DNA from: SAR86 cluster bacterium
GTDB lineage: Bacteria; Pseudomonadota; Gammaproteobacteria; Magnimaribacterales; D2472
Length of the DNA stretch: 44,114 bases
Reading direction: 5' to 3'
Assembly (NCBI GenBank): GCA_018607365.1
Contig: JABBBT010000058.1
Span: 1 to 44,114, forward strand
The notes below the pieces were generated by a model. That model had not been told where the DNA came from and ran no database searches. It saw nothing but the letters and a program-made list of their open reading frames with translations. Both the position numbers and the translations under genes were made by a program. Position 1 is the first letter of the stretch. Every line of letters starts with the position of its first letter. Below, piece by piece: positions 7,761-15,901 of this stretch.

Positions 7761-9242
7761 CTATGTGAGTATTAACAAGGTACCACATATGACTATTATA
7801 CCAACTCCAATGAGTCTTATGATGTATTTCTCTTTTTGAAGTTGAATTTGCATTTGGTATATTTTTTCTTCATTAGAGCGATTATTTTTTGAATACCCTC
7901 TTAATTCATCAAGTGCCTCATACAAAAAGCCAGGCATTTCCGTAGCTTTTAAAAGAATATCTTCCTTATTTTCTACTATAAAATCTTTTAATTTTAATGG
8001 ACTGAACTGTTCTTTTAACCAATTATCTAAATATGGTTCAGCAATACCCCAAAAATCTAACTCAGGGTATATTTGTCTTCCCATTCCCTCAATGTGAATT
8101 AGTGTTTTTTGAAGAAGAACTAAGGAAGGTTGGATAGATAGCCCAAATGGTCGAGTGCTTTGGAAAAGATAAAGAAGGAGTTTGCCAAATTCTATTTCAG
8201 ATAATGGCTTCTCAAATATTGGCTCACAGCAGGCACGAAGAGTATTTTCAAGATCAATGATATTTGAGTTTGGATTAACCCATCCAGAGCTAATAAAAAG
8301 TTGAGAAAGAGATTTATAATTTTGCTTGAGTACTGCCTGTAGCATTCTTGCAAGAATATACCTTTCATCATTTGATAATGAGCCAGTAATTGCGCAATCA
8401 ATAGCAATATATCCAGGTGTTTCAGGGTGTTTCTTAGATACAAATATATTGCCAGGATGCATGTCGGCATGAAAAAAATTATCTCTAAAAACCTGATTTA
8501 GAAATATCATCACTCCATTCTCAGCAAGTCTCTTTTTATTAATCCCATGCTTTTCAATTTGCTCTATGTCTGTACAAGGTATCCCATCTATTCTTTCAAG
8601 AACCATGACTTTAGATGTGGTCATTTCCCAGAACACTTCTGGTATATATAACTCCTCGGCCTCAAAAAAGTTTTTTCTAGTTAGATTTGTATTAGCAGCC
8701 TCAAGTTTAAGATCAAGCTCTCTCAAAATAGTTTTTTCATAGTCTCTAACAACCTCAAGAGGTTTCAGCCTGTCACTCTCTGAGTAAATATATGTTGAAA
8801 ATTTTGCTGCAGCTTTTAAAAGCCTTAGGTTTGTCTTAACCCTTTTTTCAATATCAGGCCTTAAAGTTTTAATAACTATTTCTTTACCATTTTTTAGTTT
8901 TGCAGAGTGGACCTGCGCCAGGGAAGCAGCTGCAAGCGGAGTTTCATCAAACTCATCAAATAAGTTCTCTATGCTGTCTCCAAGTTCTCTCTCAACTATT
9001 TTCTTTAAAGTGCTAACCTCAAATGGTTTGCAATTATCAGTCAAGCTTTGAAGCTCTCTTGCCATAGCCTCGTCAAGAATATCTGTTCTAGTAGACAGTA
9101 GCTGACCAAACTTTATAAATATTGGACCTAGAGATTCTAAATACTTGACTAATTTTTTTCCAGTAAGGTTTCTATAAATGCCATGATTTAGCCCAAGAGC
9201 CGCCATTCTCATACCTTCAAATATTAAAATAAAAATATTCAT
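7761..9242 (-). CDS. ubiB: ubiquinone biosynthesis atypical kinase/ATPase UbiB
   Basis: ADCK/ABC1-family protein-kinase-like ATPase that supports the membrane steps of ubiquinone synthesis. The 493 residues include the family KxGQ motif (KFGQ, 44-47), the Ala-rich loop AAASLAQVHSA (104-114) replacing a normal P-loop, the catalytic-type Lys in EIVIKTLRP (K125), HADMHPGN (258-265) and the DFG-equivalent DCA (282-284). One hydrophobic segment ends the protein (about 471-490), while E. coli UbiB (546 residues) has two. The N-terminus is about 45 residues shorter than in E. coli. ATG overlaps the ubiJ stop by 4 nt (ATGA). Confidence 0.95.
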   Translation of the reverse strand: MNIFILIFEGMRMAALGLNHGIYRNLTGKKLVKYLESLGPIFIKFGQLLSTRTDILDEAMARELQSLTDNCKPFEVSTLKKIVERELGDSIENLFDEFDETPLAAASLAQVHSAKLKNGKEIVIKTLRPDIEKRVKTNLRLLKAAAKFSTYIYSESDRLKPLEVVRDYEKTILRELDLKLEAANTNLTRKNFFEAEELYIPEVFWEMTTSKVMVLERIDGIPCTDIEQIEKHGINKKRLAENGVMIFLNQVFRDNFFHADMHPGNIFVSKKHPETPGYIAIDCAITGSLSNDERYILARMLQAVLKQNYKSLSQLFISSGWVNPNSNIIDLENTLRACCEPIFEKPLSEIEFGKLLLYLFQSTRPFGLSIQPSLVLLQKTLIHIEGMGRQIYPELDFWGIAEPYLDNWLKEQFSPLKLKDFIVENKEDILLKATEMPGFLYEALDELRGYSKNNRSNEEKIYQMQIQLQKEKYIIRLIGVGIIVICGTLLILT

Positions 9243-9742
9243 AAATTATTTATAGCCTCAAGCCTATCCATTCTTATTGTTAGATTTCTTAATTTAGAGT
9301 GAATAATTTTTTCATCAGAATCTTCAATAAATTTTTTATTGGATATAGCTTGTGAAACAAGATGGATAAAAACAGCTGGGATGTTTCCAAAGTATCGATC
9401 TATAAGATATAGAAAATCTGTATCAGATTTTTTTAAGGTATTTGCTAATACCATTGCTAGTTCTTGGTCCCCAATGAACATGTCTCTCTTTATTTTTTTT
9501 GTAATTAATAATTCAAAAATCTCTGTTAATGAAGAGACCATCTCAAAATCTATTTTTTCTATAGGGCTAAATGAAATAGCTTTTACATCTTTCGCAAGAG
9601 AAATATAAATATCTTTGTGTCCTTCGATATTGAGTTTAAAAGTTACTGGATAAATTTCTGTGAGAGTATTTTTTATATTAGGGGATGCGTCTTCAAGATC
9701 CTTGATGAATCCCTGAATTTTCTTATTAAAATCATTTTTCAT
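9239..9742 (-). CDS. ubiJ: ubiquinone biosynthesis accessory factor UbiJ (SCP2 domain)
   Basis: Lipid-binding SCP2-type protein that organises the soluble ubiquinone-synthesis complex. The 167 residues show low sequence conservation, but size, composition and position between ubiE and ubiB are diagnostic. The SCP2-like strands are in the first half (FKLNIEGHKDIYISL and similar) and helical C-terminal residues run to KLRNLTIRMDRLEAINNL, as in family members that end in a coiled coil. ATG 9742 is preferred over the alternative at 9751; both lie inside the end of ubiE. Overlaps ubiB by 4 nt. Confidence 0.87.
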   Translation of the reverse strand: MKNDFNKKIQGFIKDLEDASPNIKNTLTEIYPVTFKLNIEGHKDIYISLAKDVKAISFSPIEKIDFEMVSSLTEIFELLITKKIKRDMFIGDQELAMVLANTLKKSDTDFLYLIDRYFGNIPAVFIHLVSQAISNKKFIEDSDEKIIHSKLRNLTIRMDRLEAINNL

Positions 9743-10472
9743 ATGCAACATGGATTGAAACTATTCCATTGATAAGATTATAAAACTTACACTCATCAAA
9801 ACCAGATTCTAAAATCATTGCTTTTAATGACTCTTGATCAGGATGCATTCTGATTGATTCAGCAAGGTATTGATAGCTATCCGAATCATTTGCAAGAACA
9901 GAACCTAGTTTTGGAAGGATATTAAATGAGTACCAATCATAGATTTTAGAAAAGAGAGGATTAGTTGGTTTCGAAAACTCCAATACCAACAGTTTGCCAC
10001 CCTTTTTGAGGCATCTTTTCATTTCTTTTAGTCCTGCCTCCTTGTCTGTAAAGTTTCGCAACCCGAATCCAATTGTAATAATATCAAACGAAGAATCTTC
10101 GAAAGGAATAATTTCACCGCTTAATTGGCAGAAATGACAGTTTGAAGAAAAATTCTCATTAACTGCCCTGTCTCTTCCTTCTGAAAGCATATCCATATTT
10201 ATATCTGTCATGAAGATCTCTGTTTCTGGGTACTCTTTTGAGATAAGTTTTGCTATGTCGCCAGTTCCAGAGGCTATATCTAGTATTTTGTCCTTTTTAG
10301 AAATGCCAGCAAGTTCAACAAGAATTTTTTTCCACAATCTATGTAACCCCATAGACATAGCGTCATTCATAATGTCATAGTTTTCTGCTACAGAAGAAAA
10401 TACCCCACCAACATGAGTGCTTTTATCTTTCTCGTTTACTTCTTTGAATCCAAAATGAGTTTTTTTAACCAT
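9732..10472 (-). CDS. ubiE: ubiquinone/menaquinone C-methyltransferase UbiE
   Basis: SAM-dependent methyltransferase acting on the ring carbon of 2-polyprenyl-benzoquinol. The 246 residues start MVKKTHFGFKEVN, which aligns with the conserved THFGF start of E. coli UbiE, so an extension to 10532 is rejected. Motif I DIASGTGDIA covers about residues 65-74. FGLRNFTDKEAGLKEMKRCLKKGG (described in part: FGLRNFTD) and LVLEFSKP are the family signatures. ATG overlaps the rsgA stop by 8 nt (ATGGTTAA), placing rsgA at the head of this operon. Confidence 0.96.
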   Translation of the reverse strand: MVKKTHFGFKEVNEKDKSTHVGGVFSSVAENYDIMNDAMSMGLHRLWKKILVELAGISKKDKILDIASGTGDIAKLISKEYPETEIFMTDINMDMLSEGRDRAVNENFSSNCHFCQLSGEIIPFEDSSFDIITIGFGLRNFTDKEAGLKEMKRCLKKGGKLLVLEFSKPTNPLFSKIYDWYSFNILPKLGSVLANDSDSYQYLAESIRMHPDQESLKAMILESGFDECKFYNLINGIVSIHVAYEK

Positions 10473-11334
10473 CCACGTCACCATCTCTAAATTTGATGAA
10501 ATTATTGTATCTGCTTTCATTAATTTCTCCATCTAAAAGTTTACTTAAGACCTTACATCCCTCATTTACAACATGATTACAGTCAGAAAATTTACAATCT
10601 TTAGAGCTTAAATAAATCTCAGCAAAACCTCGAATAATTTCATTGCTTGATAGCCCGGAAATAGGAAGATCTCTTACCCCTGGAGAATCAATTATTTTTG
10701 TTTGGTTATCAAGTTCATATAGGGTTGATATTGAGGTCGTATGAACACCTTGATTATTTGATAGCATATTGGTTTTAATATGTTTGCCAGTTAGTTTTGT
10801 AGTCAGGGTTGATTTGCCTGCACCTGAATTTCCCACAAAAACTACACACTTAGCCCTCAAATATTCTTTTAATTCTTCAGTATTGGTATTATTTTTTGCT
10901 GATAAATTGATTATTTTTATATCTAAGTCTTTATATATCTGAAGTTTTTGTTTGTAATCAGGACTTTGATCAAGGTCTGTCTTATTGTTAATAATAAATG
11001 GAACTATATTAGAAGATGAGGCTGTTACCAGCCATTTATCAATAAACTCACTGCTTGTTGATGGCTCAGGCGTAACTAATATGCCTACATGGGAGATATT
11101 TGCTGCAACAGCTTTAGATTTGATGCCCTCTCTTTTTTGAAGAAAAGATGTTCTTGGCTCTTTTGAAATAATAATACCCCTGGTTTCTTTGCTATCTTGC
11201 ACCAACTCAAGATTAACAATATCTCCAACAACAATATTTTTTATCGCCAAGCATTTAATATCCTCATTGACCGTTCTAACAAGACAGCTATTTGAATAAA
11301 ATTCTATTACCAAACCTGATTGAAGTTTTTCCAT
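10465..11334 (-). CDS. rsgA: ribosome small-subunit-dependent GTPase RsgA (YjeQ)
   Basis: Circularly permuted GTPase that checks late 30S subunit maturation. The 289 residues show an N-terminal OB domain, then motifs in permuted order: G4 NKTD (117-120), G1 GNSGAGKST (168-176) and G3 DSPGV (216-220). A zinc module follows with C247, C252, H254 and C260. ATG 11334 (MEKLQSGLVIEF) starts directly at the OB fold; an in-frame extension to 11364 would run nearly into orn. Divergent from orn by 41 bp, a conserved arrangement in this class. Confidence 0.95.
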   Translation of the reverse strand: MEKLQSGLVIEFYSNSCLVRTVNEDIKCLAIKNIVVGDIVNLELVQDSKETRGIIISKEPRTSFLQKREGIKSKAVAANISHVGILVTPEPSTSSEFIDKWLVTASSSNIVPFIINNKTDLDQSPDYKQKLQIYKDLDIKIINLSAKNNTNTEELKEYLRAKCVVFVGNSGAGKSTLTTKLTGKHIKTNMLSNNQGVHTTSISTLYELDNQTKIIDSPGVRDLPISGLSSNEIIRGFAEIYLSSKDCKFSDCNHVVNEGCKVLSKLLDGEINESRYNNFIKFRDGDVDG

Positions 11335-11375
11335 ATAAAGCACAAAATACACTAAAGAAACCAATATAAAAAGTT

Positions 11376-11927
11376 ATGAAAAGTTTACAGTCAAAAGATA
11401 ATCTAATATGGATAGACTTAGAGATGACAGGTCTAGATCCTGAGAAAGAAAAAATCATTGAAATAGCCACCTTAATTACTGATTCTCAGTTGAATATTCT
11501 TGCAGAAGGGCCAAATTTAATTATTAGCCAGCCCAAATCTCTTTTAGATGAAATGGATGAATGGAACCAAAATCAGCATGGATCTTCAGGGCTAATAGAT
11601 GCTGTTAAAAAGAGTGCTGTTACTCAGCAGATGGCCGAGATAGAAACTCTAGAATTTATTTCAAAATATGTTGGACAGAAAAAATCACCAATGTGCGGAA
11701 ACACTGTGTCTCATGATAGAAGGTTTTTAATAAAATATATGCCAAGACTAGAGTCATATTTTAACTACCGGCATATAGATGTTTCATCCTTTAAAGAGGC
11801 TGCAGTAAGATGGATGAATGAGGCTCAAGTTTATGAGAAACAAGGGTCACATAGAGCAATGGGAGATATCAAAGACTCAGTAGCTGAGTTAAAATTCTAT
11901 AAAAATTTGTTCTTGCCTGAGGGCTAG
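11376..11927 (+). CDS. orn: oligoribonuclease
   Basis: DEDDh 3'-to-5' exonuclease that finishes RNA decay by degrading 2-5 nt fragments, including pGpG. The 183 residues match the family length. The DxE motif is in WIDLEMTGL, the second acidic site in GNTVSHDRRFL, and the last His/Asp pair in GSHRAMGDIKDS. The start is just upstream of the conserved first strand. The stop codon interlocks with that of the convergent DUF1820 gene (CTAG, 11924-11927). Confidence 0.97.
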   Translation: MKSLQSKDNLIWIDLEMTGLDPEKEKIIEIATLITDSQLNILAEGPNLIISQPKSLLDEMDEWNQNQHGSSGLIDAVKKSAVTQQMAEIETLEFISKYVGQKKSPMCGNTVSHDRRFLIKYMPRLESYFNYRHIDVSSFKEAAVRWMNEAQVYEKQGSHRAMGDIKDSVAELKFYKNLFLPEG

Positions 11928-12250
11928 TCCTTGTTATTGATTGGCTGAATATTCAAAGGGAATGGGCTGACTTGGCCTTTATTTTTTTTGATCTTCGATT
12001 CTCCAGATTCATTAACCTCATCAATGCGGATAATTGCATTCATAGGTATATAACTTCTCTGGACTTCTGAAAATTCATTTTTAAGTTTTTCTGATGTTGG
12101 GTTTACAACTAGTTGTTTATCTTTTTTGAAGATATAATCTTCGACCTCAATGAATCCATACATCTCACTTTGATAAATCTGTTTTGCAAAAACCTCGTAG
12201 ATCTCACCAAGCTGGATAAAAATTATCTTGTAAACGCTATTTATTTTCAT
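11924..12250 (-). CDS. DUF1820 family protein
   Basis: Small cytoplasmic protein of unknown function conserved in gammaproteobacteria. The 108 residues contain the family pattern: YKIIFIQLGEIYEVFAKQIYQSE described by position (residues 7-29), then YGFIEVEDYIF, LVVNPTSEKLKNEF, and SYIPMNAIIRIDEV near residue 67. The Lys-rich C-terminus is variable. It is divergent from miaB, with only 13 bp between start codons, so the promoters of both must overlap coding sequence. I recall members of this family next to miaB in other gammaproteobacteria, but the role is unknown. Confidence 0.85.
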   Translation of the reverse strand: MKINSVYKIIFIQLGEIYEVFAKQIYQSEMYGFIEVEDYIFKKDKQLVVNPTSEKLKNEFSEVQRSYIPMNAIIRIDEVNESGESKIKKNKGQVSPFPLNIQPINNKD

Positions 12251-12263
12251 AATACTTAATTAT

Positions 12264-13604
12264 ATGGGAACGAAACTTTATATTAAAACTTATGGATGTC
12301 AAATGAATGAGTATGACTCTGATAAGACGGTAGATATTCTTAAAGAAAAGAAAGGTGTAGAACTAACAAACGATGTCAACGAAGCAGATATTGTTCTGCT
12401 CAATACATGCTCTATAAGAGATAAGGCTGAAGCTAAGGTTTATTCAGAGCTTGGAAGATTAAATAAGCTAAAGAAAAAAAACCCAAACTTAAAAATAGGT
12501 GTTGGAGGCTGTGTTGCAACCCAAGAAGGTATAAATATTCAAAAAAGAGCTCCGTATGTAGATCTTATATATGGTCCACAAACCCTTCATAGAGTTTCTG
12601 ATCTTTTAGATATAGATAAAACAAAAGGTATAAAGGCAATAGATATAACATTTCCTATAGAGGAAAAGTTTGATTCATTGCCAGAGCCTACATCATCAGG
12701 CCCATCAAGTTTTGTAGCTATCATGGAAGGGTGTTCAAAATATTGTTCATTCTGTGTGGTTCCCTATACAAGAGGAGATGAGGTAAGCAGAAAACCCGAC
12801 CAAATTTTTGATGAAGTTGCCAGGCTTGCAGAGCAGGGAGTTTCTGAGATTACATTCATAGGTCAAAATGTTAATTCCTATAAGATGCCATATAAAGATA
12901 GGATTCTAAGGCTTTCTGATCTTATTGAAATAGTTAGTCATATCGATGGTGTGGAAAGAATCAGATATACAACATCCCATCCTTTAGATATGACAGACGA
13001 TCTTATAGAGGTCTATCAATTTGTTCCCCAACTGGTAAGCCAACTCCACCTTCCAGTCCAATCAGGATCAAATAGAATTTTAGAAAAGATGAAGCGCAAC
13101 TATACTGTTGATGTATTTTTAGATTCCGTTGCTCGTATTAAAAAATATAGACCTGATTTAAGAGTATCATCTGATTTTATTGTTGGATTTCCTGGAGAAA
13201 CTGACAAAGATTTTAAAGATACCATGAGTCTTGTTGATGAAATCAAGTTTGATTCATCATTTAGTTTTATTTATTCAAAAAGGCCAGGAACCCCAGCATC
13301 AAAACTAGAAGACAATACTACAATGGCAGAAAAGAAAGAGAGATTGCAGCTTTTGCAAGATGAGCTTAATAAGCATCATAGAGACCATAGTAATAAAATG
13401 ATTGGATCAATCCAAAGATGCCTTGTTACAGGCTTATCCAAAAAAAGCCCAAACCAACTTCAGGCAAGAACTGAATGCAACCGCGTTGTAAATTTTGACT
13501 TCCAAAATATTGGTTTTATAGGTAAATTAGTAGATATAAACATTGAAGAAGCACTATCATTTTCTTTATTAGGATCATTGCATAACTCAAGAGGTCAAAA
13601 TTAA
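12264..13604 (+). CDS. miaB: tRNA-2-methylthio-N6-dimethylallyladenosine synthase MiaB
   Basis: Radical-SAM methylthiotransferase that modifies A37 of tRNAs reading UNN codons. The 446 residues show the N-terminal UPF0004 domain with three cluster cysteines (C12, C49, C83), the radical-SAM CxxxCxxC motif (C157, C161, C164) and a C-terminal TRAM-like domain. All cluster ligands are present. First gene of miaB-ybeZ-ybeY-corC-lnt; ybeZ follows after six bases. Confidence 0.97.
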   Translation: MGTKLYIKTYGCQMNEYDSDKTVDILKEKKGVELTNDVNEADIVLLNTCSIRDKAEAKVYSELGRLNKLKKKNPNLKIGVGGCVATQEGINIQKRAPYVDLIYGPQTLHRVSDLLDIDKTKGIKAIDITFPIEEKFDSLPEPTSSGPSSFVAIMEGCSKYCSFCVVPYTRGDEVSRKPDQIFDEVARLAEQGVSEITFIGQNVNSYKMPYKDRILRLSDLIEIVSHIDGVERIRYTTSHPLDMTDDLIEVYQFVPQLVSQLHLPVQSGSNRILEKMKRNYTVDVFLDSVARIKKYRPDLRVSSDFIVGFPGETDKDFKDTMSLVDEIKFDSSFSFIYSKRPGTPASKLEDNTTMAEKKERLQLLQDELNKHHRDHSNKMIGSIQRCLVTGLSKKSPNQLQARTECNRVVNFDFQNIGFIGKLVDINIEEALSFSLLGSLHNSRGQN

Positions 13605-13610
13605 CTTTTA

Positions 13611-14594
13611 ATGCAAGAAACAAAAAGCTCTCTTAAAAATATTTCATTAGAACCATCTAGCGCAGACAGAATTGCTTTGTTTGTGGGAGAGCTAAATGGA
13701 AACCTCAAATTAATTGAGAAAACATTCTCGGTAAAAATTTTTCATAAGGGCGATAAAATCAATGTTACTGGAAATGAAAAAGACATAAAGCATGCTTCAG
13801 ATGCAATTCTAGATTTATACAACTTAACAAAGAAAAATATTGAAATTAGTAAGGAGGCAGTTCACCTCACCATTCAATCTCACTTAAACCTAAGCCTGGC
13901 CAAGGCAGGCAATGAAAAAGCAAATATATCAGAGATTCAAATAAAAACTCCTAAGAAAATAATAAGACCAAGGGGAAAAAATCAACAAGACTATATAAAA
14001 AACATAAATAAATATGAACTGAATTTTGGTATTGGTCCAGCCGGAACAGGAAAAACTTATTTAGCAGTTGCGGCTGCAGTTGATGCTTTTTTAAATGATA
14101 AGGTGCAGAGAATCATATTGATAAGACCAGCAGTAGAGGCAGGTGAAAAGCTGGGATTCCTGCCTGGAGACTTATCCCAAAAAGTAGATCCATATCTAAG
14201 GCCTCTCTATGATGCTCTTTATGAAATGCTTGGCATTGAAAGAGTTACAAAATTAATAGAGAAGGAGGCTATAGAGGTTGCTCCTTTGGCCTACCTAAGG
14301 GGCAGAACCCTAAACAACTCATTTATTATTATGGATGAGAGTCAAAATACAACTGTAGACCAAATGAAAATGGTTCTTACAAGAATGGGCTTCGGGTCTC
14401 ATGCTGTGATTAATGGCGACCTTACTCAAGTTGATCTTCCCAAACATATAAACTCTGGCTTGGAGCATGTGATCCAAGTTCTTGAAAAAACTAGTGGAAT
14501 TGGGATGACGCATTTCTCATCACAAGATGTTGTAAGGCATCCACTGGTAAGAAAAATAGTTGATGCTTATCAAGCATTTGAACAAAACATATAA
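13611..14594 (+). CDS. ybeZ: PhoH family protein YbeZ
   Basis: PhoH-like ATPase, probably an RNA helicase-type partner of YbeY in 16S rRNA processing and ribosome quality control. The 327 residues have a KH-like N-terminal region (about 15-75), Walker A GPAGTGKT (142-149) and Walker B IIMDESQN near residue 240, followed by LTRMGFGSHAVINGD, which resembles the sensor motif of the family. Sits between miaB and ybeY, the usual order. Confidence 0.93.
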   Translation: MQETKSSLKNISLEPSSADRIALFVGELNGNLKLIEKTFSVKIFHKGDKINVTGNEKDIKHASDAILDLYNLTKKNIEISKEAVHLTIQSHLNLSLAKAGNEKANISEIQIKTPKKIIRPRGKNQQDYIKNINKYELNFGIGPAGTGKTYLAVAAAVDAFLNDKVQRIILIRPAVEAGEKLGFLPGDLSQKVDPYLRPLYDALYEMLGIERVTKLIEKEAIEVAPLAYLRGRTLNNSFIIMDESQNTTVDQMKMVLTRMGFGSHAVINGDLTQVDLPKHINSGLEHVIQVLEKTSGIGMTHFSSQDVVRHPLVRKIVDAYQAFEQNI

Positions 14595-14596
14595 AA

Positions 14597-15046
14597 ATGA
14601 CTCTAGATGTATTGATTGATGATGAATTCCTAATATCTGAGGATTTAATAGAAAGCCTGAAGGCTGCTGCTGACTTAACTCTAAGCGAGGAAAGTTCTAT
14701 CAATAGTATAGTAAATCTTAGGATTCTTAGTGATATTGAAATGCAGCAACTTAACAAAGAATTTAGAAATAAAAATAGAACCACTAATGTTCTATCCTTC
14801 ACAAACAATGATCTATCTAGAGAACTAACTAATAATATTGGTGATATAGCTATAAGTTATGACTACGTATCAAGTGAAGCCAAAGAAAATGGAAAATCTT
14901 TTTCTGACCATATCATTCACATGTTGGTTCATGGGATATATCATATATTAGGATATGATCATGAAGATAATATCTCAGCAGAGATTATGGAATCAAAAGA
15001 GATAGACATACTTGCAAAATTAAACATAGATAACCCTTATAACTAA
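14597..15046 (+). CDS. ybeY: endoribonuclease YbeY
   Basis: Zinc-dependent endoribonuclease for 16S rRNA 3'-end maturation and 70S quality control. The 149 residues carry the metal site H112xxxH116xxxxxH122 in HGIYHILGYDH and the upstream motif TNVLSF (63-68) with the conserved GDIAIS strand. Length is typical. It starts two bases after ybeZ and ends directly against corC, consistent with one polycistronic message. Confidence 0.96.
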   Translation: MTLDVLIDDEFLISEDLIESLKAAADLTLSEESSINSIVNLRILSDIEMQQLNKEFRNKNRTTNVLSFTNNDLSRELTNNIGDIAISYDYVSSEAKENGKSFSDHIIHMLVHGIYHILGYDHEDNISAEIMESKEIDILAKLNIDNPYN

Positions 15047-15901
15047 ATGAATCAAAAATTAGATAGCGACGACAACCACCCTCCTTCGGGATTTTTTATC
15101 ACAATTAAAAAATTCTTTAAAAATCCATTTTTTATAAAAACACAATCAGTTTCTGAAGTAACAGACTTTCTTAGAGATGCAGCTGATTTAAATATTATTG
15201 ATAAAGAGGCTGAATCGATTGCTTCGAAGGCCATAAGATTAGGATCAATCACAGTTAAAGAAATTATGGTTCCCAAGGTTGATATGGTAACCATAAGTTC
15301 AGACATGAATACTGATGAAATAATTGAAAGAATTATAGAATCAGGTCATTCAAGATATCCTGTTTTAGGTGGTGATAGGGATGAGGTTAGTGGAATTTTG
15401 CTTGCAAAAGACATTCTTCCTAAACTTGTTGGAGAAAAGACTGATTTTGAACTTTTAGAGATGTTGAGAGAATCCAAGATAGTTCCTGAAACTAAAAAAG
15501 CTGATTCTTTGCTCGAAGAGTTCAAAAAGGATAGATCTCACTTAGCCATTGTTATAGATGAATACGGAACAATCTGCGGGCTTGTAACTATTGAAGACAT
15601 TCTTGAAGAGCTTGTAGGTGAAATAGAAGACGAACATGATGTAGATGAAGATGAGATTATAGAAAATATAGATGGTTCATTTTCAGCAGACCCAAAAGTA
15701 GAAATTGAAGAATTTACTCAATACTTTAGTTTAGAAATAGACCCGCTTGCTATAGATGCTGAAACTCTTGGCGGCTTAATTATTAATGAATTAGGTGTTC
15801 TTCCAAAGGTTGGGGATGTGGTGAGTATAGAAAATTTAAATATAAAAGTTACACATGCAGATGGAAGAAAAATTACCAAGGTTTTAATAACTAAAAATTG
15901 A
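15047..15901 (+). CDS. corC: CorC/YbeX family CBS-domain protein
   Basis: Cytoplasmic protein with two CBS domains (about residues 65-190) and a C-terminal CorC_HlyC domain (about 205-282). Linked to magnesium/cobalt efflux by older work and to ribosome maintenance through ybeX. Seen: KEIMVPKVDMVTIS, the ligand-loop stretch SGHSRYPVL, and VIDEYGTICGLVTIEDILEE (CBS2, quoted up to the family core). There is no membrane segment, so it is the soluble CorC form. Starts at the base after the ybeY stop; TGA shares a base with the lnt ATG. Confidence 0.92.
   Translation: MNQKLDSDDNHPPSGFFITIKKFFKNPFFIKTQSVSEVTDFLRDAADLNIIDKEAESIASKAIRLGSITVKEIMVPKVDMVTISSDMNTDEIIERIIESGHSRYPVLGGDRDEVSGILLAKDILPKLVGEKTDFELLEMLRESKIVPETKKADSLLEEFKKDRSHLAIVIDEYGTICGLVTIEDILEELVGEIEDEHDVDEDEIIENIDGSFSADPKVEIEEFTQYFSLEIDPLAIDAETLGGLIINELGVLPKVGDVVSIENLNIKVTHADGRKITKVLITKN

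Noticed and set aside
10473-10532. Longer UbiE starting at 10532.
   Set aside because: The conserved THFGF start aligns with Met at 10472, and the extension overlaps rsgA coding sequence.
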